A DNA stretch of 64,000 nt from Roseiarcus sp963794655 (GCA_963794655.1 CAWCEV010000007.1:62001-126000); one strand, 5' to 3'; counted from the first letter of the stretch, positions 55,563-64,000 are shown. Notes: a model not told the origin generated them from the letters alone. Translations and numbers: made by a program.

Positions 55563-55725
55563 TCCCCTTCTCAGACGAAGGGTCGACGCAGCGGTCCCGC
55601 ATTCATCATCGCCGCGCCCGTTCCGGCCCGGACTCCTCGCCCGGCGGCAGAAAGGCGCGCGCTGACGATGCCCGTCATTCCACGGGCGATCGTCAGCCTC
55701 CTCCCTCTCCGCAAAGGAAGAGGGT
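55563..55725 (-). repeat. Cluster of three inverted repeats between nuoI and nuoJ
   Basis: Three hairpins can be read. The first is a 6-bp stem CCCTTC/GAAGGG at about 55565-55582. The strongest, at 55661-55697, has arms GCTGACGATGCCCGT and ACGGGCGATCGTCAGC, 15 pairs with one bulged base and a 6-base loop. The third near 55702-55725 pairs CCCTCT with AGAGGG. No run of U follows on the operon strand, so these look like mRNA-processing or stability structures rather than a terminator. Confidence 0.6.
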
Positions 55726-55727
55726 CG

Positions 55728-56222
55728 TCATCGATAGGGCGCGTCGAGCGCGATGTTGCGCGCCAACTCCCGCTCCCAGCGATCGCCGTTGGCCAGCAAT
55801 CGTTGCTTGTCGTAGTAAAGCTCCTCGCGCGTCTCGGTCGCGAATTCGAAGTTCGGCCCCTCGACGATCGCGTCGACCGGACAGGCCTCCTGGCACATCC
55901 CGCAATAGATGCACTTGACCATGTCGATGTCGTAACGCGTCGTGCGGCGCGTGCCGTCGTTGCGACGCGGTCCCGCCTCGATGGTGATCGCCTGGGCCGG
56001 ACAGATCGCCTCGCACAGCTTGCAGGCGATGCAGCGCTCCTCGCCGTTGGGATAGCGGCGCAACGCATGCTCTCCGCGAAAACGAGGGCTGAGCGGCGTT
56101 TTTTCGTGCGGATAGTTCAGCGTCGCCTTCGGCCTGAACATGTATTGGACCGAGAGGGTAAGCGCCGCCAGGAATTCGCCGAGGAACAGCGAGCGGGCGG
56201 ATTGAGCGAGCCTCAGAGCCAT
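55728..56222 (-). CDS. nuoI: NADH-quinone oxidoreductase subunit I
   Basis: 164 residues from the ATG at 56222. Two 4Fe-4S sites: CIACKLCEAICPAQAITIEA and CIYCGMCQEACPVDAIVEGP. It carries electrons between NuoG and NuoB in the peripheral arm. The N-terminal amphipathic segment (ARSLFLGEFLAALTLSVQY) attaches it to the membrane. Seventeen bases follow the nuoH stop. Confidence 0.97.
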   Translation of the reverse strand: MALRLAQSARSLFLGEFLAALTLSVQYMFRPKATLNYPHEKTPLSPRFRGEHALRRYPNGEERCIACKLCEAICPAQAITIEAGPRRNDGTRRTTRYDIDMVKCIYCGMCQEACPVDAIVEGPNFEFATETREELYYDKQRLLANGDRWERELARNIALDAPYR

Positions 56223-56239
56223 GAACTTTCTTCTCCTCC

Positions 56240-57415
56240 TCAGCCGACGGGACCGGAGGGATTCGCGCCAAGGCCGGTGAATTCGAGCACGCCGGCCACG
56301 ACCACCACCATCACCAGCGATATCGGCAGGAAGACCTTCCAGCCAAGGCGCATCAATTGGTCGTACCGATAGCGGGGCACGAACGCCTTCACCATCGAGA
56401 ACATGAACACCACCGACCACCCTTTGATGAGGAACCAGATGAGGCCCGGCACCCAGGTGAAGGGTGGAAACGGTAAGGGCGACAACCATCCGCCTAGAAA
56501 CAGCACCGCCGTCATCGCCGACATGGTCAAGACAGCGACAAGCTCGGTGAGGAACTGCAGCAGGAAGAGCGAGGCCGAGTATTCGACCGAATAACCGGCG
56601 ACGAGCTCCGACTCGGCCTCCGTCAGATCGAATGGCGGGCGGTTCGTCTCAGCGAGCGCGGATATGAAGAAAATGATGAACATGGGCAAAAGGGGCAGCC
56701 AGTACCAGCCGAGGATGCCCAATCTCGTGTCCTGTGCACGCACGATCTCGGACAGGTTGGTCGAGCCTGCGCACAAGACGACCGTCACGATCACGAAGCC
56801 GATCGACACCTCGTAAGACACCATCTGGGCGGCAGCGCGCAACGCCGAGAGCAGCGAATATTTCGAATTGGACGCCCACCCCGCCATGATGATGCCGTAG
56901 ACGCCGAGCGAGGAGATCGCGAAGAGATAGAGGAGCCCGACGTTGATATCGCTGATCGACCAGCCGTCGGCCACCGGAATGACCGCCCATGCGGAGATCG
57001 CGAGCACAACCGAAACCAAGGGCGCAAATATAAACACGCCTTTGTTGGCGCTCGCCGGGATGATTGGCTCCTTGCAGATGAACTTAAGAAAATCCGCAAA
57101 TGGCTGCAGGACGCCCCACGGCCCGACCACGTTGGGGCCGCGCCGCATCTGCACCGAGCCCCAAATCTTCCGCTCGATGTAGATCAGCGCCGCAGTCGAG
57201 AGAAGAAGGCATACCAGCAGCAGCAGGCTCTCGAGCACGTGCCTCAGCAAGGAGCCGGCGTCGCTCTCGTGCATCCATTCGCCGGCCGCCGACATCGCGC
57301 CGCTTCTGATGAGGAGCCACAGCGCGGCGACGATCACGATAATAACGACGGCGGCGGCACCGAGAATCGGTCCCCAGGGCGGAGAAGCTGGGCGGGTGGG
57401 TGTTGCGCTGCTCAT
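56240..57415 (-). CDS. nuoH: NADH-quinone oxidoreductase subunit H
   Basis: 391 residues from the ATG at 57415. The quinone-site subunit at the base of the membrane arm: YIERKIWGSVQMRRGPNVVG and ETNRPPFDLTEAESELVAGY are diagnostic. It is some 40 residues longer at the N-terminus than common NuoH proteins, with an extra hydrophobic helix (WGPILGAAAVVIIVIVAALW). The start lies 13 bases after nuoG. Confidence 0.96.
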   Translation of the reverse strand: MSSATPTRPASPPWGPILGAAAVVIIVIVAALWLLIRSGAMSAAGEWMHESDAGSLLRHVLESLLLLVCLLLSTAALIYIERKIWGSVQMRRGPNVVGPWGVLQPFADFLKFICKEPIIPASANKGVFIFAPLVSVVLAISAWAVIPVADGWSISDINVGLLYLFAISSLGVYGIIMAGWASNSKYSLLSALRAAAQMVSYEVSIGFVIVTVVLCAGSTNLSEIVRAQDTRLGILGWYWLPLLPMFIIFFISALAETNRPPFDLTEAESELVAGYSVEYSASLFLLQFLTELVAVLTMSAMTAVLFLGGWLSPLPFPPFTWVPGLIWFLIKGWSVVFMFSMVKAFVPRYRYDQLMRLGWKVFLPISLVMVVVVAGVLEFTGLGANPSGPVG

Positions 57416-57428
57416 CGCGAAAATCGCC

Positions 57429-59492
57429 CTATTCCGCCGCCTGGCGTTGAACGCCCCGCCCCAAGGCCGAACATTCGGCCATGACGCGAGAGGCGCGCGC
57501 GATCGGATTGGTGAGGTAGAAATCGTCCACCGCCGATACGAATGGCGCTTTGTCGATCGAGCCACCGAGCGCGCCAAGTTGTCCTAAGACGGCGGCGTCT
57601 GCAGACGCGATCGCGTCGAAGCGCACCAGGAAGGGATACGCGGCGGCAAGCGCGGAACGCAACTGTGTGAGCGAGTCGAATGGCAATCGCGCGCCGATCG
57701 GATCCGACAACGCGCGCAGGATCGACCAATCCTCGCGCGCATCCCCGGGAGGAAACACGGCGCGTTCGGCGAACTGGGGGCGCCCCTCGGTGTTGACATA
57801 GATGCCGGCCTTTTCGGTGTAGGCTGCGCCCGGCAGGATGACGTCGGCTCTATGCGCTCCGCGATCGCCATGTGTGCCGATGTAGACAACGAAGGCGCCG
57901 GGCTCAATGTCGATCTCGTCGGCGCCAAGATTGATTAGGACGTCGAGGGCATTCGCCTTCGCCATCGCGGGGGCGTCCAGTCCTTGTTCACCCGGGACGA
58001 GGCCGAGATCGAGGCCACCCACGCGCGATGCGGCGCTGTGCAGCACGTTGAATCCGCACCACCCGTCTTTCACGACCCCAAGCGAGAGCGCGGCCTTGGC
58101 GGCTAGCGAGAGGACTGCTTCACCGTCCGGCCTCGCGAAAGCCCCAGCGCCAAGAATGAACATCGGCTTGATCTTGTTGGCCGGAGGATGGTCGGCGAAC
58201 ACGGCAAGGGATTCAGGCCCGGCGCCGAGATAATTGTATTGATACGTCAGATCGGCCTTTTCGCCGACGAGCCCCGTCAGCACGCCGCCGCCGAGCCAGC
58301 GCTTGCGGATACGCGCGTTGAGCACCGCCGCTTCGCGGCGCGGGTTCGATCCAATGACAAGGATCGCATCCGCCTCGTCAATGCCGGCGATCGTCGAATT
58401 GAAGAGATAGGACGCGCGTCCGAATTTTGGATGGAGCTTCGAACCGTCCTGGCGACAGTCGATGTTCGGCGAGCCGAGCTTGGCGAACAGCGTCTTGAGC
58501 GCGAACATTTCTTCGACCGCGGCCAGATCGCCGACGATCGCCCCGGTCCGGGACGGCGATGTCGCCTTGACCTTGCGTGCGACCATGCCGAAAGCCTCCG
58601 CCCAACTCGCAGGCCTGAGCGAGCCGTCGACGCGCACGTAAGGCCGGTCGAGCCGCTGCGTCTTGAGCCCATCGACGATGTGCCGCGTTTTGTCGGAGAT
58701 CCATTCCTCGTTGATCGCGTCGTTGACGCGCGGGAGGATGCGCACGATCTCGCGGCCGCGAGAATCGACCCGGATCGATGATCCCAGCGCATCCATGACG
58801 TCGATCGACTCGGTCTTGACGTACTCCCATGGGCGGGCATGGAACGCAGTGGGCTTCGAGGTGAGAGCGCCGACCGGGCAGAGGTCGACGGCGTTCCCCT
58901 GCAGTTCGGACGTCAGCGCCTGTTCGAGATAGGAGGTGATCTCCATGTCTTCGCCGCGGCCGATCGCGCCGAGCTCCGGAACGCCGGCCACTTCAGTCAC
59001 AAAGCGGACACAGCGCGTGCATTGGATGCAGCGGTTCATCGAGGTCTTAATCAGGGGGCCGATGAACTTGTCTTCGACAGCGCGCTTGTTCTCGGAAAAG
59101 CGCGACGAGTCCGCGCCATACCCCATCGCCTGATCCTGCAGGTCGCATTCCCCGCCCTGGTCGCAGATCGGGCAGTCGAGCGGATGGTTGATGAGGAGGA
59201 ATTCCATCACACCCTTGCGCGCCTTGCGCGCCATCGGCGAGTTGGTGAATACGACCGGCGGCTCTCCGTTCGGTCCGGGCCGCAGGTCCTTGACCGCCAT
59301 GGCGCAGGAGGCGGTCGGCTTCGGCGGGCCGCCCTTCACCTCGACCAGGCACATCCGGCAGTTGCCGGCGATCGAAAGCCGTTCATGGAAACAGAACCGC
59401 GGCACCTCCGCGCCGGCCGCTTCGCAAGCCTGCAGGAGCGTGTATTCGGCAGGAACGTCGGTTTCCCTGCCGTCGATGACGATCTTGCTCAT
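57429..59492 (-). CDS. nuoG: NADH-quinone oxidoreductase subunit G
   Basis: 687 residues. The N-terminal part carries the 2Fe-2S and 4Fe-4S sites: CFHERLSIAGNCRMCLVEVK, CPICDQGGECDLQDQAMGYG and the cluster loop CIQCTRCVRFVTEVAGVPEL. The rest is the molybdopterin-oxidoreductase-like fold without its cofactor. The start overlaps the end of the pentapeptide-repeat gene by four bases (ATGA). Confidence 0.97.
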   Translation of the reverse strand: MSKIVIDGRETDVPAEYTLLQACEAAGAEVPRFCFHERLSIAGNCRMCLVEVKGGPPKPTASCAMAVKDLRPGPNGEPPVVFTNSPMARKARKGVMEFLLINHPLDCPICDQGGECDLQDQAMGYGADSSRFSENKRAVEDKFIGPLIKTSMNRCIQCTRCVRFVTEVAGVPELGAIGRGEDMEITSYLEQALTSELQGNAVDLCPVGALTSKPTAFHARPWEYVKTESIDVMDALGSSIRVDSRGREIVRILPRVNDAINEEWISDKTRHIVDGLKTQRLDRPYVRVDGSLRPASWAEAFGMVARKVKATSPSRTGAIVGDLAAVEEMFALKTLFAKLGSPNIDCRQDGSKLHPKFGRASYLFNSTIAGIDEADAILVIGSNPRREAAVLNARIRKRWLGGGVLTGLVGEKADLTYQYNYLGAGPESLAVFADHPPANKIKPMFILGAGAFARPDGEAVLSLAAKAALSLGVVKDGWCGFNVLHSAASRVGGLDLGLVPGEQGLDAPAMAKANALDVLINLGADEIDIEPGAFVVYIGTHGDRGAHRADVILPGAAYTEKAGIYVNTEGRPQFAERAVFPPGDAREDWSILRALSDPIGARLPFDSLTQLRSALAAAYPFLVRFDAIASADAAVLGQLGALGGSIDKAPFVSAVDDFYLTNPIARASRVMAECSALGRGVQRQAAE

Positions 59493-59830
59493 GCGCTTCT
59501 CGCCGCGTGGCCGGCCCGCCAATATTCGACGAGGTCGGAGACCGAGAGACCGTCGATCGTCATCCCCTCGAGGTTCGCGGACGTGATCGACGCCCCGGAG
59601 AGATTGGCCTTTTCAATTCGAAGGCCGGCCAGATTGGCGTCGTGAACTCGCCAGCCCGACATGTTCATGTCTTCGAAGACGCAGCCGGCCATACTGATGT
59701 TGCGATATTCGCCCCCTGAAAGATTCACGTCGTCAAAGCGCGATCCGGAGAGGTTCACCTTGTGGAACGACGAGCCCGCCAGGTCGGCCATGTGCGCTTC
59801 CAATCGGCGCGTTTCGCCCTCGATCTTCAT
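59489..59830 (-). CDS. Pentapeptide-repeat protein inside the nuo operon
   Basis: 113 residues. Residues 13-95 are a run of about 15 A(D/N)LxG-type pentapeptides, such as VNLSGSRFDDVNLSGG, MNMSGWRVHDANLAG and ANLSGASITSANLEG, which form a right-handed four-sided beta helix. No signal peptide or membrane helix is visible. It overlaps nuoG by four bases and so is translationally coupled to it, which places it firmly in the complex I transcript. It is not a known complex I subunit; a scaffold or assembly role is speculation. Confidence 0.88.
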   Translation of the reverse strand: MKIEGETRRLEAHMADLAGSSFHKVNLSGSRFDDVNLSGGEYRNISMAGCVFEDMNMSGWRVHDANLAGLRIEKANLSGASITSANLEGMTIDGLSVSDLVEYWRAGHAARSA

Positions 59831-59852
59831 GGCGTCGATCCCATGCGCCCGC

Positions 59853-60320
59853 TTAACCGCATTTCCGGCTCATCCACAACTTGATGTGCGCCAGGTGGCT
59901 CCAGCCGAATGCGAGATCACTATCGCCGTGTGCCGTCAGATATTCGAGCCGCTCCATCGCCTCGGCCAGGTCGGGAATATGTCCGGCGTCGATAGGCCAC
60001 ATGACAAAATGCGGCGTGGCAAGCTTCTCGAACCAGTCGCCCTTATGGTTGTAAATCTGCTTGTGGACAGTCGCCCAGACAAAGCGCTCGAGCGCTTCGA
60101 CGCTTTCCCATACCGACAGGTTGACTGCCATCGTCGGATCGCTCTCCGGTCGGATGGCGGTCGCATTGTTGCTGTCGTCCTTGAGCCGCCACACGAACCC
60201 CTCGCTGCGCTCGGCAAGGGCATTGATCCGATCGAGATTTGACGTGAACCCCGCCATTCGCGGGTCGTCGGTCGGATAACGAAACCGGCCGATATTGAGC
60301 TGGGCAATGTGGCATGTCAT
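59853..60320 (-). CDS. DUF3291 protein inside the nuo operon
   Basis: 155 residues: AQLNIGRFRYPTDDPRMAGF, RLKDDSNNATAIRPESDPTM and LSVWESVEALERFVWATVHK are typical of DUF3291, a family with a dimeric alpha/beta-barrel fold related to monooxygenases and heme-binding proteins. It starts three bases after nuoF and lies 22 bases before the pentapeptide gene, so it is in the nuo transcript. Function unknown. Confidence 0.85.
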   Translation of the reverse strand: MTCHIAQLNIGRFRYPTDDPRMAGFTSNLDRINALAERSEGFVWRLKDDSNNATAIRPESDPTMAVNLSVWESVEALERFVWATVHKQIYNHKGDWFEKLATPHFVMWPIDAGHIPDLAEAMERLEYLTAHGDSDLAFGWSHLAHIKLWMSRKCG

Positions 60321-60323
60321 GCG

Positions 60324-61628
60324 CTACTCCGCCGCCGCCCGCAACGGCTCGCTCGCCGGGTTGGCCGAATACTGGTCTATGCGCCGCTCGATCTCAGGAC
60401 GGAAATGCGCGATGAGACCCTGGATCGGCCAGGCCGCCGCGTCGCCGAGCGCACAAATGGTGTGTCCTTCGACCTGCTTGGTCACGTCAAGCAGCATGTC
60501 GATCTCGCGCTTCTGCGCGCGGCCCTGAACCATGCGCTCCATGACCCGCCACATCCAACCCGCCCCTTCGCGACAAGGCGTGCACTGACCGCAACTCTCG
60601 TGTTTGTAGAAATAGGAGAGGCGCGCAATGGCGCGGATGATGTCGGTCGACTTATCCATCACGATCGCCGCCGCCGTGCCGAGGCCGGACTTGAGTTTCG
60701 CGAGCGAGTCGAAATCCATCGGACAATCGATGATCTGGGCCGCGGGAACGAGCCGAACCGAGGCTCCGCCGGGAATGACCGCGAGCAAATTGTCCCAGCC
60801 GCCGCGCACGCCGCCGCAATGTTTCTCGATCAACTCGCGGAACGGGATCGACATTGCCTCCTCGACGTTGCATGGCTTGTTGACGTGGCCGGAGACACAG
60901 AAGACCTTGGTGCCGAAATTGTTTGGCGCGCCGAAACTTGTGAACCACGATGCGCCACGCCGCAGGATCGTGGGCGCGACTGCGATCGACTCGACATTGT
61001 TGACCGTCGTCGGCGAGCCGTAGAGACCCATTCCGGCGGGAAACGGCGGCTTCATGCGCGGCATGCCCTTCTTACCCTCGAGCGACTCGAGCATCGCCGT
61101 CTCTTCGCCGCAGATATAGGCCCCCGCGCCGTGATGCACATAGAGGTCAAACGGCCAGCCGTGGATGTTGTCTTTGCCGATGAGCCGCGCCTCGTAAGCC
61201 TTATCGACAGCTGCTTCGAGGCGCTCGCGTTCCTGGATGTATTCGCCGCGCACGTAAATGTAGCAGGCGTGAGCCCCCATCGCGAACGACGCGATCAGCG
61301 CGCCCTCGACCAGCGTGTGCGGATCATTGCGCATGATCTCCCGGTCCTTGCAGGTCCCGGGCTCGGATTCGTCGGCATTGATGACAAGGTAATGCGGGCG
61401 CTTCGGATCGACGGTTTTCGGCATGAACGACCATTTGAGTCCAGTCGGGAACCCGGCCCCCCCTCGCCCGCGCAGACCCGAGGCCTTCATCTCGGCGATG
61501 ATCCAGTCGCGTCCCTTGTCGATGATCGCCTTGGTCCCGTCCCAATTCCCGCGCGCCCGCGCGCCCTTCAGACTGCGGTCACCGAGTCCGTAGAGGTTGG
61601 TGAAGATGCGATCCTTGTCTTCCAGCAT
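60324..61628 (-). CDS. nuoF: NADH-quinone oxidoreductase subunit F
   Basis: 434 residues. The flavin and NADH site is seen in MKASGLRGRGGAGFPTGLKW and YLVINADESEPGTCKDREIM; the 4Fe-4S ligands are in ESCGQCTPCREGAGWMWRVM and a later Cys in HTICALGDAAAWP. It oxidises NADH by FMN at the tip of the peripheral arm. It begins three bases after nuoE and is followed three bases later by the DUF3291 gene. Confidence 0.97.
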   Translation of the reverse strand: MLEDKDRIFTNLYGLGDRSLKGARARGNWDGTKAIIDKGRDWIIAEMKASGLRGRGGAGFPTGLKWSFMPKTVDPKRPHYLVINADESEPGTCKDREIMRNDPHTLVEGALIASFAMGAHACYIYVRGEYIQERERLEAAVDKAYEARLIGKDNIHGWPFDLYVHHGAGAYICGEETAMLESLEGKKGMPRMKPPFPAGMGLYGSPTTVNNVESIAVAPTILRRGASWFTSFGAPNNFGTKVFCVSGHVNKPCNVEEAMSIPFRELIEKHCGGVRGGWDNLLAVIPGGASVRLVPAAQIIDCPMDFDSLAKLKSGLGTAAAIVMDKSTDIIRAIARLSYFYKHESCGQCTPCREGAGWMWRVMERMVQGRAQKREIDMLLDVTKQVEGHTICALGDAAAWPIQGLIAHFRPEIERRIDQYSANPASEPLRAAAE

Positions 61629-61631
61629 CGC

Positions 61632-62702
61632 TCAGTCCCCGATCTTCCCGGCCGGCAGATGGGTATGGGATTGGTCGTCCTTGGGTCCGCTTTCACCGGC
61701 GACAAGCCTGGCTGCCTGGGCTACCCATTGCTCGCGATCGATGCGGCCGGGAAACGACAGATAGGTTGCGACCCACCGAATCTCGCTTCTCACCCAGGCG
61801 GCGATCTGTTCGAAGTGATAGACGCCCAGCTCGTGCAGGCGCCTCTCGTTGACCGGACCCACGCCCTTGATCCGTTGCAGGTCGTCCGGGCCGCTCCCAC
61901 GCGGGGCATCGAGGGCGGGGGGGCGCTCGCCGACCGCGTCTGCCTTCTGCTTCGGCGTCGCGTCGGCCGGCAGGGTAGCGAGCGTCGACTCGATGTGCGC
62001 GGCTTCCGCGTCCGCATGAGCGCGCGCAGCCGTCTCGTCCGACGAAAGAGGCGGCTGGTCGTTCGCGGGCGCAGGCGTTTCCGGCACACCGCGACCGTCG
62101 GTGCGATATAGGGTAGTCAGCGAGGTCAGGCCGCCGACCGGCTCTGACGAGACGCGCCCGACCTGCGAACCCGTTCTGACCGGACGACCCGCCGCGAGAT
62201 CATCGAGCAACTTGGCAAGAATTTCCGGTGTCAGGTCCTCGTAATAGTCGTCGTTGATTTGGACCATCGGCGCATTGCAACAGGCGCCGAGGCACTCGAC
62301 CTCGGTCCACGAAAACAGCCCGTCGGCCGTGACATGGCCCTGCTCGCCGATGCGGTTGCGGCAGACTGCCTTGAGCTCTTCGGCGCCGCTCAGCATGCAA
62401 GGCGTCGTGCCACAGAGCTGAACATAGTGACGGCCGACTGGCGCCAGATTGAACATCGTGTAGAAGGTCGCAACTTCCAGCACGCGGATGTTGGGCATAT
62501 CCAGTGTCCGGGCGACCGTCTCGATGGCCGCCCTGGGTAGCCAGTAACCGTTTTGCTTCTGTGCGCGCCACAATAGGGCGAGCACAGCCGACGCCTGCCG
62601 GCCGGGAGGATATTTCGCGAGCTCCTGATCGGCCCACGCCTTGTTCTCAGGAGTGAACTCGAAGCCCGTCGGCTGTTCGTCGGCAAGGCGGCGGACGGAC
62701 AT
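61632..62702 (-). CDS. nuoE: NADH-quinone oxidoreductase subunit E with long C-terminal extension
   Basis: 356 residues, against about 160-240 for standard NuoE. The first 160 residues are the thioredoxin-fold 2Fe-2S domain with ligands in QLCGTTPCMLSGAEEL and ECLGACCNAPMVQINDDYY. After a Pro/Ala/Asp-rich linker (residues 195-270) there is a helix-hairpin-helix-like domain, RIKGVGPVNERRLHELGV, ending near LSFPGRIDREQWV. Extended NuoE proteins occur in alphaproteobacteria; the role of the extension is unknown. nuoD ends 36 bases upstream. Confidence 0.94.
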   Translation of the reverse strand: MSVRRLADEQPTGFEFTPENKAWADQELAKYPPGRQASAVLALLWRAQKQNGYWLPRAAIETVARTLDMPNIRVLEVATFYTMFNLAPVGRHYVQLCGTTPCMLSGAEELKAVCRNRIGEQGHVTADGLFSWTEVECLGACCNAPMVQINDDYYEDLTPEILAKLLDDLAAGRPVRTGSQVGRVSSEPVGGLTSLTTLYRTDGRGVPETPAPANDQPPLSSDETAARAHADAEAAHIESTLATLPADATPKQKADAVGERPPALDAPRGSGPDDLQRIKGVGPVNERRLHELGVYHFEQIAAWVRSEIRWVATYLSFPGRIDREQWVAQAARLVAGESGPKDDQSHTHLPAGKIGD

Positions 62703-62738
62703 CGGTCAGATTGTCCTCATCGATGTGTCGGCCTGAAG

Positions 62739-63929
62739 TCATCGGTCAACCTCCCCGAACACGATATCGATCGATCCTAGGATCGCGCTGACATCGGCGA
62801 GCATATGTTTGCGACAGAGGAAGTCCATAGCCTGGAGATGCGCAAAACCCGGCGCGCGTAGCTTCACCCGATAGGGTTTATTGGAGCCGTCGGACACAAG
62901 ATAGACCCCGAACTCGCCCTTGGGCGCTTCGACCGCGGCGTACACTTCGCCCGCCGGCACCTTATAGCCCTCGGTATAGAGCTTGAAGTGATGGATAAGC
63001 GCTTCCATCGACCTTTTCATGTCGGCTCGGTGTGGCGGCGCGACCTTGCCGTCATCGGTCTTCACCGACCCTTGCCCGTCGGCCGAGTTCAGCTTTTCGC
63101 AGCACTGCCTGATTATCTTTACCGACTGGCGCATCTCTTCCATGCGGATCACATATCGATCGTAGCAGTCGCCGTTCTTGCCGACCGGAATGTCGAAGTC
63201 CATCTCCTCGTAGCACTCGTAGGGCTGCGCCTTGCGCAAGTCCCACGGCGCGCCGGAGCCGCGGACCATCACCCCGGAGAAGCCCCAAGCCCAGGCGTCG
63301 GCAAGTTTAACGACCCCGATGTCGACATTGCGCTGCTTGAAGATGCGGTTTCCGGTCAGCAGTGTCTCCATGTCGTCGCAGACCCCGAGGAACGGATCGC
63401 AGAAGGCCTCGATGTCGTCGACGAGTTTGCGCGGCAGATCCTGGTGGACGCCGCCCGGGCGGAAGTAGGCGGCGTGCATGCGCGAGCCGCTCGCGCGCTC
63501 GTAGAACACCATCAGCTTCTCGCGCTCCTCGAACCCCCAGAGTATTGGGGTCATCGCTCCGACGTCATTCGCTTGCGTGGTGATTTGGAGCAGATGCGAG
63601 AGTAGGCGGCCGATTTCCGAATAGAGCACACGAATAAGCTGCGCTCTACGAGGAATGGAAACGCCCAGGAGCCGCTCGACCGCGAGCGCATAAGCGTGTT
63701 CCTGATTCATCGGCGCGACATAATCGAGGCGATCGAGATAGGGGACGTTTTGCAGATAGGTTCTTGCCTCCATCAATTTTTCGGTGCCGCGATGGAGCAG
63801 GCCGATATGCGGGTCGACGCGCTCGACCACCTCGCCGTCGAGCTCAAGAACAAGGCGCAATACGCCGTGCGCCGCCGGATGCTGCGGCCCAAAATTGATC
63901 GAGAAGTTGCGGAGGTTCTGGTCGGTCAC
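62739..63929 (-). CDS. nuoD: NADH-quinone oxidoreductase subunit D
   Basis: 396 residues starting at GTG with AGGAAG upstream. The quinone-site residues lie in INFGPQHPAAHGVLRLVLEL (His of the quinone pocket) and VPYLDRLDYVAPMNQEHAYA. The 49-kDa-type fold, related to NiFe hydrogenase large subunits without the metal site, is complete through CRKHMLADVSAILGSIDIVF. It starts nine bases after the nuoC stop. Confidence 0.97.
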   Translation of the reverse strand: MTDQNLRNFSINFGPQHPAAHGVLRLVLELDGEVVERVDPHIGLLHRGTEKLMEARTYLQNVPYLDRLDYVAPMNQEHAYALAVERLLGVSIPRRAQLIRVLYSEIGRLLSHLLQITTQANDVGAMTPILWGFEEREKLMVFYERASGSRMHAAYFRPGGVHQDLPRKLVDDIEAFCDPFLGVCDDMETLLTGNRIFKQRNVDIGVVKLADAWAWGFSGVMVRGSGAPWDLRKAQPYECYEEMDFDIPVGKNGDCYDRYVIRMEEMRQSVKIIRQCCEKLNSADGQGSVKTDDGKVAPPHRADMKRSMEALIHHFKLYTEGYKVPAGEVYAAVEAPKGEFGVYLVSDGSNKPYRVKLRAPGFAHLQAMDFLCRKHMLADVSAILGSIDIVFGEVDR

Positions 63930-63938
63930 TGCTTCTTC

Positions 63939-64000
63939 CTACTGACCCTTCACCTTCTCGTCTCCCGGCAGCGGCGCGCCTTCCCACGGACTGAGGAAAT
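63939..64000 (-). CDS. nuoC: NADH-quinone oxidoreductase subunit C, C-terminal end (start outside window)
   Basis: Only the last 19 residues plus the stop are in the window: FLSPWEGAPLPGDEKVKGQ. The FxSPWEG end is characteristic of NuoC, and the position directly before nuoD is the normal gene order. The rest lies beyond the edge. Confidence 0.9.
   Translation of the reverse strand, partial: FLSPWEGAPLPGDEKVKGQ

Noticed and set aside
1..64000. tRNA, rRNA, CRISPR arrays, insertion sequences
   Set aside because: I saw no tRNA T-loop in a gap that folds, no spaced direct repeats of CRISPR size, and no transposase or integrase frames. Similar-looking repeats lie inside coding genes (GPR-like and TPR).

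Overview
The window is high-GC alphaproteobacterial DNA, most likely from a Hyphomicrobiales (Rhizobiales) chromosome. The evidence is the complete proteobacterial-type nuo operon followed directly by birA, rnj (RNase J) and a methylmalonyl-CoA epimerase, the sdhE-mfd pair, and a giant two-TM coiled-coil protein resembling the growth pole ring protein of polar-growing Rhizobiales. The genus cannot be read from the sequence.

Layout. Positions 1-9.1 kb hold mixed metabolic genes: the 3' end of a GH43 beta-xylosidase, two transglutaminase-like genes, a broken flavin monooxygenase, a sirtuin, an RMD1/YagE membrane protein, a cupin, bluB and an OprB-type porin. At 9.1-10.5 kb is a ferredoxin and ferredoxin-NADP reductase pair. 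At 10.7-17.8 kb an Hpt phosphotransfer protein diverges from the 2140-residue GPR/RgsE-like polar growth protein. At 17.8-22.4 kb is a minus-strand cluster: DeoR-type regulator, frameshifted MFS transporter, matB and a CDF metal exporter. At 22.6-27 kb are a degenerate class II aldolase, a chagasin-type inhibitor of papain-like proteases and, convergent to it, an 837-residue protein that joins a class 3 lipase, a GH25 muramidase and a C1A papain-like peptidase, each with its catalytic residues. At 27-34 kb are a perfect 16-bp parS palindrome, xdhABC and thrS. At 34-39.2 kb are small genes and a SIR2-STAND-TPR protein of the anti-phage defence type. At 39.2-48.8 kb are mfd, sdhE, ycaQ, an EamA transporter, mce, an SDR and rnj. 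From 48.8 kb to the end are birA and nuoN to nuoC, all on the minus strand.

Most notable are the triple-enzyme protein with its neighbouring inhibitor, the SIR2-STAND-TPR protein, the isolated parS site, and a 67-bp intergenic repeat present twice in opposite orientations (61 of 67 identical), one copy beside parS and the other upstream of the SIR2-STAND region. Two genes are interrupted: the flavin monooxygenase by a frameshift plus a stop, and the MFS transporter by a one-base frameshift. The nuo operon carries two unusual passengers between nuoF and nuoG, a pentapeptide-repeat protein and a DUF3291 protein. I see no tRNA, rRNA, CRISPR array or transposase gene.
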